From Paracoccaceae bacterium (lineage in GTDB: Bacteria > Pseudomonadota > Alphaproteobacteria > Rhodobacterales > Rhodobacteraceae), in the NCBI GenBank assembly GCA_022448245.1, contig JAKVCO010000008.1:160545-217367 (forward strand): a stretch of DNA of 56,823 bases, written 5' to 3'. Numbering within the stretch: the first letter of the stretch is position 1; each line of letters begins with the position of its first letter. The notes beneath the pieces are model-generated. The model did no database searches and was not told the DNA's origin. It saw only the letters and a program-made list of their open reading frames with translations. This document shows, piece after piece, positions 16,639 to 24,545 of the stretch. The position numbers were made by a program, and so were the translations under genes.

Positions 16639-19600
16639 TCATTCAGCCGGCGTCACCGTCGCGCCCGCAGGTGCCGCACGCGTCGCGCGCCGCTCGGTCA
16701 GCATCAGCATCGCCGGGGTCACGATCAGCGTCAGCACCGTCGCCACAACGAGGCCGCCTGCAATGGCGCTCGACAGCTCGGTCCACAACTGGGTCGAGGG
16801 CGCACCATAGACAATCTCACGCGTGAAGAAGTCGATGTTGAGCCCGATGACCATGGGCATCAGGCCAAGCGCCGTTGTCACCGACGTCAGCACCACCGGG
16901 CGCAATCGCTGGGCGCCCGTGCGCAGCACCGCTTCGAGCGGTGACTGACCGGAGGCTTTCAGCTGGTTGTAGGTATCGATCAGAACGATGTTGTTGTTCA
17001 CAACGATGCCCGCCAACGCGATCACACCGATACCGCCCATGACGACACCAAAGGGACGGCCCGTCACCAAAAGCCCCAGCAACACGCCTGCAATCGAGAA
17101 AACGATCGCGCTCATCACGATCAGCGCCTGATCGAAGCGGTTGAACTGCAGTAGTAGGATCATGTACATCAACAGGATCGCGGAGGCAAAGGCCCCCAAC
17201 AGGAAAGTCATCGCTTCGTTCTGATCCTCGGCCTCGCCGGAGAAGCTGTAGGTCACGGACGACGGCAGCTCCTCGTCCATGAAGGCAGTGAGCTTTTCGA
17301 CCTGCTCGTTGAGCAGCACACCGGGCGCGAGGTTGGCCTCGATCGTCACGACACGCCGCTCGTCGATGCGGGTGATGGTGCCCACACGCTCGGTCGGTTG
17401 GAAGCTTACGAAATTCGAGATCGGCACAAGGCCCGAGGACGTCGGCACCCGCAGATTGCCAAGTTCCGCCAGAGAGCGCTCCTGATGCGGGAACCGCACC
17501 CGGATATCTAGCGTCCCATCCACGTCACCAGGACGGTAGCTCGCCACTTCGATGCCTTGTGTAAGGAGCTGAACCGCCTGCCCAAGAAGGCTCACATCGG
17601 CGCCAAAGCGCGCAGCCTCTACCCTGTCCACGATGATCGACAGCTCCACACCCGGCAGCGGGCGCGTGTCGGTGATATCGGTGAAGCCCCCGATCGTGGC
17701 CATGGCTTCGCGCACCCCTTCCACCGCAGCGGCCTGCGCGGCCGCGTCGTTCCCGAGCAGCTTGAGGTTGATCGGTTTGCCCCCCGCAGGCCCCCCATCA
17801 TCGGTGAGCACTTGGACGTCGATGCCAGCGATGTCGGAAACCTCTTCGCGGATTTCGGCGCCGATTTCGGCGGCGGTGCGGCGCTTGTCCCAATCGATCA
17901 GATCGAGCTGGAGGGTGCCAATCGTCTCTTCATCACCCTGCCCCGCGCTGAGAACCGAGCGCGCGTAAAGCGTCTCCACCTCGGCGGCCCCAAGAAGGCG
18001 GTTCTCCACCAGTCGCACAAGGCGGTCGCGCTCGTAGATCGAGATGTTGTCGCGCGTGCGGATCTGCACGGACATGAATTCAGGCTCAACAGACGGGAAT
18101 AAGTTCACACCGTTGCCCAGCTGACCATAGGCGCCAAACGCACCGAGGAGCATCGCCACCGCCAGCATAACCGTCGCCCCCGGGCGCAGAATTGCCCATT
18201 CGAGCGCGCGCACATAGGCGCCGGTCAGGCCGCCAATCGCGCGCGGGTCGCCTGTTTCGGCATGGTGAAGCGTGGCTTTGGAGGCCGCCGATTGCGGCTG
18301 CCTGCGCCCAATCCAGCCACCAACGACAGGAATGAAAAGTAGCGCCATGAAGAGCGAAGCAAAGAGCGTGAAAATCACCGTGATCGGCAGGAACTTCATG
18401 AACTCGCCCAACATGCCCGTCCAGAAAAGCAGCGGGAAGAACACGCTAAGCGTCGTCGCCGTCGAAGCGATAATCGGCCAAGCCATCCGTTTGGCCGCAT
18501 AGGAATAAGCCTCTTTCGGGCTGGCTCCTTCTTGGAGCTTCCGGTCCGCAAGCTCCGTGGTCACGATGGCGCCATCCACGAGCATGCCCACAACGAGGAT
18601 GAGTGAGAAAAGGACGACGATGTTCATCGTAAAGCCAAAGAGCCAAAGCGCTGTAACGCCCGCGAGGAACGCGCCCGGGATCGCAAGGCCCACAAGGATC
18701 GCCGAGCGAAAGCCCATAGCAAAGACGATGACGATCATCACAAGGATCACCGCAGCAATCACATTGGCCTCCAGATCGGAAAGGAAGTCTTCGACCTGCT
18801 CGGATTGGTCTTGCAAGAAGTCCACGCGCACCGTGTCCGGCCAGTTTTCCTGGAGCTCGGCCACGCGGGCCTTCACGTCATCAACGGTGACGATGATGTT
18901 GGCGCCAGAGCGCTTCGTGACTTCAAGCGACAGCGCCGGTTGACCATTGATCCGCGCAAAGCCCGTGGGGGCATCGAAGGCCCGGTGAATAGTGGCCACA
19001 TCGCTGAAAGTGACGACGGTGCCGTCGCGCACCTTCACCGGCATGCTCAGGACGTCTTCGAGGTCTTCGATCAGGCCGGGCACTTTGAGCATAACGCGCC
19101 CGGCGCCAGCCTCGATCGCGCCTGCGGCGATCAATTGGTTGTTCCGCTGGATCTGGCCAATGACCTCCTCGAACGAAAGATTGTATGTCTGAAAGACGGT
19201 CGGATCTATGAGTACTTCGAGGAACTCATCCCGCTTCCCACCGATTTCAGCCTCAAGCACACCTGGAAGCCCCTCAACGGCCTCCTGCACCTCATCTGCA
19301 AGCTCATTGAGCGTCCGCTCCGGGACAGGGCCGGAAAGAAGGATCGTGATGATCGGGAAGAGCGCCGTGTTAATCTCGGTGATCGTAATGTCATAGGCGT
19401 CTTCGGGCAACTCACCTTCGGCGCGGTCTGCGGCCTCGCGCACTTTATCGAGCGCTTCATCGATGTCGCCCCCGGGCAAGAAGTCGAGCTGCACTGCGGC
19501 AAAGCCCTCAGAGGCATGGCTCTCCATCCGGTCGAGCCCGGTGATAGAAGCAAACTCCGTTTCAAGTGGTTCGATCAGCAGACGTTCCGCATCGGAAGGG

Positions 19601-19767
19601 CTAATCCCATCAAGGCCCGTAGAGACGTATACAAGAGGCAGCGGGATTTCAGGGTTAGCTTCCTTCGGGATCGCGGAGTAGGCCAGCGCGCCCAGGCTGA
19701 GCACCATGATCAGCAGCAGGACGACAAGCTTGCTGCGGGAGAATGCGGCAGAGATCAGTGCGTTCAT
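16639..19767 (-). CDS. RND-family efflux pump, inner-membrane permease
   Basis: 1042 residues, full length for the AcrB/MdtB class. There are 12 membrane helices around two large periplasmic domains. The first helix is followed by the PKEANPEIPLPLVYVST pattern of the HAE family. The proton-relay region is visible in GMLVDGAIVTTE (helix 4) and the RND signature in the GAFLAGVTALWLF area. The start overlaps the stop of the adaptor gene by 4 bp. No outer-membrane channel gene is next to it, so it may use a TolC encoded elsewhere. Substrate is unknown. Confidence 0.93.
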   Translation of the reverse strand: MNALISAAFSRSKLVVLLLIMVLSLGALAYSAIPKEANPEIPLPLVYVSTGLDGISPSDAERLLIEPLETEFASITGLDRMESHASEGFAAVQLDFLPGGDIDEALDKVREAADRAEGELPEDAYDITITEINTALFPIITILLSGPVPERTLNELADEVQEAVEGLPGVLEAEIGGKRDEFLEVLIDPTVFQTYNLSFEEVIGQIQRNNQLIAAGAIEAGAGRVMLKVPGLIEDLEDVLSMPVKVRDGTVVTFSDVATIHRAFDAPTGFARINGQPALSLEVTKRSGANIIVTVDDVKARVAELQENWPDTVRVDFLQDQSEQVEDFLSDLEANVIAAVILVMIVIVFAMGFRSAILVGLAIPGAFLAGVTALWLFGFTMNIVVLFSLILVVGMLVDGAIVTTELADRKLQEGASPKEAYSYAAKRMAWPIIASTATTLSVFFPLLFWTGMLGEFMKFLPITVIFTLFASLFMALLFIPVVGGWIGRRQPQSAASKATLHHAETGDPRAIGGLTGAYVRALEWAILRPGATVMLAVAMLLGAFGAYGQLGNGVNLFPSVEPEFMSVQIRTRDNISIYERDRLVRLVENRLLGAAEVETLYARSVLSAGQGDEETIGTLQLDLIDWDKRRTAAEIGAEIREEVSDIAGIDVQVLTDDGGPAGGKPINLKLLGNDAAAQAAAVEGVREAMATIGGFTDITDTRPLPGVELSIIVDRVEAARFGADVSLLGQAVQLLTQGIEVASYRPGDVDGTLDIRVRFPHQERSLAELGNLRVPTSSGLVPISNFVSFQPTERVGTITRIDERRVVTIEANLAPGVLLNEQVEKLTAFMDEELPSSVTYSFSGEAEDQNEAMTFLLGAFASAILLMYMILLLQFNRFDQALIVMSAIVFSIAGVLLGLLVTGRPFGVVMGGIGVIALAGIVVNNNIVLIDTYNQLKASGQSPLEAVLRTGAQRLRPVVLTSVTTALGLMPMVIGLNIDFFTREIVYGAPSTQLWTELSSAIAGGLVVATVLTLIVTPAMLMLTERRATRAAPAGATVTPAE

Positions 19768-20891
19768 TGCCCGCCCTCCTCATTTTGCGGACGCACGGTT
19801 TCCCCCTCGCCCACAAAGCCTTGGCCGATGGTGATAATCTGGGCCTCCTTCGGCAGGCCTTGAACCCAGATGCCTTCGATCTGTGCGCGCACAACATCGA
19901 TTTCGTGAAAACGGACCACGTTTTCGGCATCCACCACTTTCACGCCGAGCGCACCGAGTTCGTTCAGCGAAACAGTCGAGGGCGATAGAAAATGCGCCTC
20001 GACCTGCCCGACCGGAATCCGCACCTCGGCAGAGATCCCCGCCGGGATGAGACCATCAGAGTTAGGCACATCGACTTCGACCAGGAAGGTGCGCGTATCA
20101 GTGGCTGCAGAAGTCCCTACGAAAGATACGGTGCCTGCGCGTTGCTCACCAGTAATGAAAAGCACCTGCGCTGGCTGGAGGTTCTTGAGCTGGCGGAGCG
20201 CCTGCTGGGGCACCTGAATGGATACCGTCAGCGGAGCGTTGTCGACGATCCGGCCAACTTCGCTGCCCGTCTGGATAAACTCGCCCACGTCGAGATCGAG
20301 CGTCTCGATCCGGCCGCCAAAGGGCGCCGTGATCTCGGTGTTTCGTAGGTTTTCCTGCGCCACCGCCAATTGGGCGCGCGCGCTGGCAAGAGCGGCATCA
20401 GCTTGGACCACGCGGTCCGCAGTCGCGACGCCGCGCCTCTGAAGGGCGGCTGCATTCTCGGCCTCTCGCTCGGCGCGATCGAGTTCCGCCAAGACCCGGG
20501 TCAGATCTGCCTCCCGCTCCTTTGTCTCGAGCCGAGCCACGACAGCATTTGCCTCGATATCATCTCCTTTGCTGACGAAGACTTCTGCGATCTGGCCTGA
20601 GGCTTGTGCGCGGATCACCGTATCGCGGTCGGGCTGCGCTTGCCCCTCGGCCTGAAAGAACTGGGTCACAGGTTGAGCAAATGAAGTTCGCACCGTTACG
20701 GCAACAGGCTGCACCTCCACAGCGGCGACTTCCTCGGATGTTCCTTCGCTTGGAAAGACAAATCCACTCCCCATCCACGCGACGATCGCAATCGTAAGCG
20801 CCAGTGCGATCCAAAAAGAGCGCGAAGACGCCCGGTCGCTTTCAAATCTGAGGGGCTTGGCCTTATCCTCGATCGTCGCTGTTTCGGTCAT
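19764..20891 (-). CDS. RND efflux periplasmic adaptor (membrane fusion protein)
   Basis: 375 residues starting MTETATIEDKAKPLRFE. One membrane anchor (FWIALALTIAIVAWMGSGFVF) precedes the lipoyl half-motif QASGQIAEVFVSKGDDIEA, a coiled-coil hairpin rich in Ala/Glu/Arg (about 110-175), the second lipoyl half (ITAPFGGRIETLDLDVGEFI) and the beta-barrel domain. It links the RND permease to an outer-membrane channel. The in-frame region upstream of this ATG looks non-coding. First gene of the pump operon. Confidence 0.9.
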   Translation of the reverse strand: MTETATIEDKAKPLRFESDRASSRSFWIALALTIAIVAWMGSGFVFPSEGTSEEVAAVEVQPVAVTVRTSFAQPVTQFFQAEGQAQPDRDTVIRAQASGQIAEVFVSKGDDIEANAVVARLETKEREADLTRVLAELDRAEREAENAAALQRRGVATADRVVQADAALASARAQLAVAQENLRNTEITAPFGGRIETLDLDVGEFIQTGSEVGRIVDNAPLTVSIQVPQQALRQLKNLQPAQVLFITGEQRAGTVSFVGTSAATDTRTFLVEVDVPNSDGLIPAGISAEVRIPVGQVEAHFLSPSTVSLNELGALGVKVVDAENVVRFHEIDVVRAQIEGIWVQGLPKEAQIITIGQGFVGEGETVRPQNEEGGQ

Positions 20892-21423
20892 GGCCAAACT
20901 CCCAAAATTCTGTTCCTGCAAAGGATCTTGCAATACAAACGGAGCATTACCTACGCTCGCCAAACCGACCACCTGCGATACGATCCATGCCCGCTATTTG
21001 CATTGGTTTACACTAATTATGCGTTCAAGTTGATTGTCCGCCAATGATCAAAATTGTCTCGGCTTACAGCGCCTCCTAGAAAGGACAAGCAAAAAGCGGC
21101 CAGCGCACGAAGGCACTGGCCGCACAGACAACGACTGGCAACAAGTAGAAGGGCAGGTCAGCCGCGACCGATCCTATCCACTGGTGCCACATTCCTGGCA
21201 TTTCGTTGACCGAAAGCGACGGCCCCGTTTGGATCACGTTGTTGAACCAAAAGGTGGCCGTGTATTTCTCCTGCGCATCCGCTTTGGACAACGCCTACAA
21301 GCTGTCTTTCGAGTGCCTGTGATCGGCACCCAGCGGATTAAAATCGCCGGGGTTTGGAGCCGAAATGCGGCCAAGGCTCGAGACCGTCGGCCTCGGGTCA
21401 GTGGCGCGTGTGCGCGCTAGTCG
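20892..21423. other. Gap of about 530 bp without a supported gene
   Basis: It separates the RND pump operon from the last gene of the flgP operon. The part next to 20891 is A/T-richer (around 20995-21060) and probably holds the pump promoter. A 71-codon minus frame (21076-21291) with a membrane-like stretch exists, but it begins with TTG, has no ribosome site and resembles nothing known, so I do not call it. Confidence 0.4.
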
Positions 21424-21732
21424 CTACTGGCAAAAACGGTTCTCCACAGGATTAAGCGGGGAAGCCTCGTTGCAGGCGGGCTCCGTCTTGGGGCCCAAGT
21501 CAAGAAATCTGCCCGTCGTCTCCAGCATGCGGTCCGCGGTCAACCAATCTATATCGCGCCGAATTTCGGTGAGCTGCGCCTCGATCGTGGCGATCTCGGA
21601 GATGCCAAAGCTCTCACGAGGCGGACCTCCGTCCAAAAACGTCTGCTTGATGGTTCGGGACATCAGGGTCGAAAGCAAGAGACCGTTCGAGATCACCAGC
21701 GCGACAAGCACGATTATAGCCAAATGTTCCAT
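21424..21732 (-). CDS. Small membrane protein in the FlgN position, unknown
   Basis: 102 residues from an ATG that has GGGAGAG just upstream; a GTG two codons earlier overlaps the flgM stop and is an alternative. Residues 1-25 are a membrane helix (MEHLAIIVLVALVISNGLLL). A helical, charged region follows (IATIEAQLTEIRRDIDWLT) and the tail is unstructured with two Cys. In many flagellar loci flgN follows flgA-flgM, but FlgN is a soluble chaperone, so I do not call this FlgN. Position as the last gene of a sigma-54-driven flagellar operon suggests a flagellar role; no function can be given. Confidence 0.6.
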   Translation of the reverse strand: MEHLAIIVLVALVISNGLLLSTLMSRTIKQTFLDGGPPRESFGISEIATIEAQLTEIRRDIDWLTADRMLETTGRFLDLGPKTEPACNEASPLNPVENRFCQ

Positions 21733-21734
21733 GG

Positions 21735-22040
21735 TCACTCTCCCGTCATCGCGCCGATGTCGCGGAAGAAGGTTTCTGCGAGCTTCTGGGAATCAAGGGG
21801 ATAGGCCCCTTCAAGGATCTGCGCCTTCACGATGGCCAGGCGCGCCGCGTCCATCGGAGGCTCCAGATCAGAGAGCCGCTCAATCGCAACTGCCATGTCA
21901 TTGGTCAATGCGACCGTATCAGCGGCGGGCGTCGGGCTCTTCACCTCCGCAGGTGATGCCGCCGCGCCCCCGGTCCTGGAGGCGGCGGTATCCGTCGGAC
22001 GAAGCCGCGACAGATTTGATATGTTGATCGGGTCAACCAC
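21735..22040 (-). CDS. flgM: FlgM, anti-sigma-28 factor
   Basis: 101 residues with a GTG start 3 bp after the flgA stop. The C-terminal half (MDAARLAIVKAQILEGAYPLDSQKLAETFF) matches the FlgM sigma-binding pattern RxxxVxxIKxxIxxGxYxVDxxxVAxxL. The N-terminal half is disordered, with Ala/Pro/Thr, as usual for a protein secreted unfolded through the flagellar export gate. It should hold FliA (27553) inactive until the hook is complete. It is transcribed with flgP-flgT-flgA. Confidence 0.85.
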   Translation of the reverse strand: MVDPINISNLSRLRPTDTAASRTGGAAASPAEVKSPTPAADTVALTNDMAVAIERLSDLEPPMDAARLAIVKAQILEGAYPLDSQKLAETFFRDIGAMTGE

Positions 22041-22043
22041 GGG

Positions 22044-22790
22044 TCATCCCCCTTTGCAAAGTGTTTCTCTACCGTCGCAGTCTTTAACGGCACTTATCAG
22101 GCGCATGTTAGCCGGCACCGAAACAAAATTTTTACCCGTCACCACGGCGTGCAGCACACGACCGCTCGACAGGTTCAAGATCGGGACGACCTCGCCCAGT
22201 TGGCCATTGGCCTGCGGCTCACCTTTCATCTCGATCCGGATGCCCTGACGCTCGATGGAAATCGTGACGGGTGTTTCTAGCGTAACGAACCAGGCCTGTT
22301 CCAGATGTCGTGCCAGAAGCGGCTGACCGGCCCCAAGGTTGACGCGCAGTGTGCGCCCCAGCGCAGTCTCAACCACGCCGATCGCTGCATGGGAGAGACG
22401 CCCCTGCGCCGAGACAGTTTGTAGGTGCGCGCTTTGGAGGACGGTACCCCGTGGCAGACTTTCGCGTAGGATCACCATATGGGCCTCACCAGCAACATCG
22501 GACGCGTAACGCTCGGTCCCGACCTTCGGGCTGACCCTGAAATCTCGGGTCCAGCCAGTCTGCGCACAGCGCACGCGCACTCGCGCCTCGAGCGCAACAT
22601 CGATGTCTAGCGGCACGGAGCAGGCGGGAAACATCCGGTTGGGCGAAATCTCCGCCCGGGCCCGGATTCTTGCCTTCTCCAGCGCGCTGTCGATCTGCGC
22701 GGCCAGGGCCTCCCCCGTCAGCACGTTCGCCGCTGCAGGAAACGACAATGCCGTTAGACAGGCCGCCAGCAGGATGGCGTACCGCGTCAT
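22044..22790 (-). CDS. flgA: FlgA, P-ring assembly chaperone
   Basis: 248 residues with a signal peptide (MTRYAILLAACLTALSFPAAA). The C-terminal SAF-like domain is recognisable in ESLPRGTVLQSAHLQTV, ALGRTLRVNLGAGQPLLARHL and GEVVPILNLSSGRVLHAVVTG, which are FlgA landmarks. It acts in the periplasm to help FlgI form the P ring. It overlaps flgT by 4 bp and is followed by flgM. Confidence 0.92.
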   Translation of the reverse strand: MTRYAILLAACLTALSFPAAANVLTGEALAAQIDSALEKARIRARAEISPNRMFPACSVPLDIDVALEARVRVRCAQTGWTRDFRVSPKVGTERYASDVAGEAHMVILRESLPRGTVLQSAHLQTVSAQGRLSHAAIGVVETALGRTLRVNLGAGQPLLARHLEQAWFVTLETPVTISIERQGIRIEMKGEPQANGQLGEVVPILNLSSGRVLHAVVTGKNFVSVPANMRLISAVKDCDGRETLCKGG

Positions 22791-23863
22791 CTTCCTGTTT
22801 CCACGAAGTAGACGCGCCTGCCAACAAAGCTCTGCGACGCGCGCGTTGGATCGAGCGGTCGGAGCCGCGCGGACGTGTTCGTCAGCTCGACGACCTCGAG
22901 GAGTCCGAAGCTGGAGCGCGGATCGTCGATGAACGCGAGGCTCGTTCGGGTGAGACCCTGACGGCGACCGATCCCAACGGTGAGCGCGCTGCCGCGCGCC
23001 TCGATGCGGGTCTCGGGTGGCTTGCAGACAAGCGTATCGAAGAAGGTCTCCACACCGCGCAGGAGGCCCGCGACGAGCTCGCGCTCGGCCTTGGGCCGCC
23101 GCTGACCCGTCGCGAGGGCGAAAAGACCATCGGCACGCGCGGCGGCAGTCCGGGTCAGTGTCGTGCGCGTGACGCGTCCCTCAGCGCCTGTCACGGCCAG
23201 AGTCATCGTCAGCTGGGCACGCGGCCCCTGCCCGCGCACCTCGATGGAAAGTTCAAGCTGCTCATTCCCCGGTCGCTTGGTGATTTCGCCCCGGGTAAGC
23301 GTCGTGTAATCCAGCGTCGCGGCGACCCGGCGCCTGGGTCGCGGGGCCACGGTCTCAAGCGTCACAGCAGGGTGCCTCGCGACCGTGGACATGACGTCCC
23401 GCGCCAATTGCTGCGCGACGGGCTGCGCCCAAGCACCGGCATTGGGGTTGATTTGGATGCGCGGTGGCGTGGCGTCGATGTTTAGACGTCGCTTGCCGCC
23501 ACAGCTTTGCGGGGTGGCAGGCCCGACCAACGCCCGGACGCGTACCCGCCAGTGACCGGATTCCACATGCGCCGCGATGATATCGTGCCGCAACACGCGC
23601 CCCGTTGCCCGCAGCACCGCTACGTCCGAGACGAGGCGCGCGTTGTGCAGGACGGAGTGGCCCTGAAGGCTGGCCCCTCCAGCCAGCGCGGCGGAGATCA
23701 GCGCCTCTCCCAAGGCCCGTTGGCGCGCTGCATCTCTATCGGCGCCGTTGTTGATGTAGGCAAGACCCTCCGACTCCACCCAGCGGGCGGACTGATCGGC
23801 CAGAAGCGCAAGCGGAAGCAGCCAGATAACAAGGCTCAGAATGAGGGCGCGCACCTTAAACAC
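22787..23863 (-). CDS. flgT: FlgT-like H-ring protein (distant)
   Basis: 358 residues. After a signal peptide (VRALILSLVIWLLPLALLA) comes WVESEGLAYINNGADRDAARQRALGEALISAALAGGASL, the pattern at the start of FlgT (aromatic-Glu-(A/S)xG, then a helix of A/R-rich repeats). A central domain and a C-terminal beta-domain (VGIGRRQGLTRTSLAFI...FVGRRVYFVE) follow in the FlgT order. FlgT forms the H ring around the LP ring and helps stator assembly in Vibrio. A distant FlgT that interacts with MotB and is needed for rotation is known in Rhodobacter sphaeroides. It lies between flgP and flgA. Confidence 0.8.
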   Translation of the reverse strand: MFKVRALILSLVIWLLPLALLADQSARWVESEGLAYINNGADRDAARQRALGEALISAALAGGASLQGHSVLHNARLVSDVAVLRATGRVLRHDIIAAHVESGHWRVRVRALVGPATPQSCGGKRRLNIDATPPRIQINPNAGAWAQPVAQQLARDVMSTVARHPAVTLETVAPRPRRRVAATLDYTTLTRGEITKRPGNEQLELSIEVRGQGPRAQLTMTLAVTGAEGRVTRTTLTRTAAARADGLFALATGQRRPKAERELVAGLLRGVETFFDTLVCKPPETRIEARGSALTVGIGRRQGLTRTSLAFIDDPRSSFGLLEVVELTNTSARLRPLDPTRASQSFVGRRVYFVETGR

Positions 23864-24383
23864 CCAGCGCCGCGGCGCGCATGATGTAGGCCACCACGTC
23901 GGAATCGAGGCTCAGCACAACCTCGTAGGAATCGGAGCCCTTCGGGGTAATCCGCTCCGTGCGCGCCCCGCGGATTTCCCCCGCCACGAGAGCCTTTATC
24001 TGGTCATTCTGCACAACGGTATCGCGCACGGAGGTCACGGAGCTCAGTTGAATACCGTACACCTGTTCCGTCAGATCGCGGATCGCATCAAGTCGCGCGG
24101 CTCGGATTGCCAGCAGTCTCTTTTCATTCAATGATCCTCCAGGCTGGCGGGATACCTGCGCCATGCCGAGCCCGGTGATCAGCGGCCGAACGACCGCCAC
24201 CGCGACGGGCCGCTCAGCGGGCTGCGCCATGCCGGACAGGTCGTCCTTAATGGAAGCGAGGGCCATCGTGCGGGGCATGGGATCCGCCGGTAGCGCATCC
24301 TCAGCGCTCAATGCCATGGAGCAGCCGGAAACGAGAGCAGTCAGCAGTAGAAGAAGGATGGCGGGTATCGGGGCATTCATCAT
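23856..24383 (-). CDS. flgP: FlgP-like (LPP20-type) outer-membrane lipoprotein
   Basis: 175 residues. The signal MMNAPIPAILLLLLTALVSGC ends in a good lipobox (VSGC). The mature protein resembles LPP20/FlgP proteins in the helix KRLLAIRAARLDAIRDLTEQVYG, followed by VQNDQIKALVAGEIRGARTERI and the final strand YEVVLSLDSDVV. In Vibrio and Campylobacter FlgP builds an outer ring of the basal body. I chose the ATG at 24383 because it gives the lipoprotein signal and lies 35 nt after the predicted sigma-54 start. First gene of flgP-flgT-flgA-flgM. Confidence 0.8.
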   Translation of the reverse strand: MMNAPIPAILLLLLTALVSGCSMALSAEDALPADPMPRTMALASIKDDLSGMAQPAERPVAVAVVRPLITGLGMAQVSRQPGGSLNEKRLLAIRAARLDAIRDLTEQVYGIQLSSVTSVRDTVVQNDQIKALVAGEIRGARTERITPKGSDSYEVVLSLDSDVVAYIMRAAALGV

Positions 24384-24429
24384 AGCAGGGCCTTTGCGAC
24401 AGGGGAACGGGTTTGCTTCGAACCGGGCT

Positions 24430-24444
24430 GCAAGACCCGTGCCA
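24430..24444 (-). promoter_or_regulatory. Sigma-54 promoter of the flgP operon
   Basis: TGGCACGGGTCTTGC on the minus strand matches the -24/-12 consensus (TGGCAC-N5-TTGC). The predicted start is near 24418, 35 nt before flgP. It is back-to-back with the flhA promoter, 51 bp apart. Confidence 0.85.
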
Positions 24445-24495
24445 GCGTCGCCCATTGCACCTGATACAGCGGGGCATATCGCCTGGCTGCGCGGA

Positions 24496-24510
24496 TGGCA
24501 CGGCACTTGC
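24496..24510 (+). promoter_or_regulatory. Sigma-54 promoter of flhA-flhF-fliA
   Basis: TGGCACGGCACTTGC is a full match to TGGCAC-N5-TTGC. The predicted start near 24522 is 24 nt before the flhA ATG at 24546. This supports that ATG over the upstream TTG (24495), which would lie inside the promoter. Confidence 0.88.
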
Positions 24511-24545
24511 TCGACAGAAGGCAATCGCAACCCGCACGAGGCATC

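Noticed and set aside
18805..19863. 352-codon open frame on the plus strand
   Set aside because: Lies wholly across the RND permease and its adaptor, whose motifs are clear on the minus strand.
21076..21291. 71-codon minus frame with a hydrophobic stretch
   Set aside because: TTG start, no ribosome site and no resemblance to a known protein; left as part of the gap.
21424..21732. FlgN identity for the gene after flgM
   Set aside because: It has an N-terminal membrane helix; FlgN is a soluble export chaperone.
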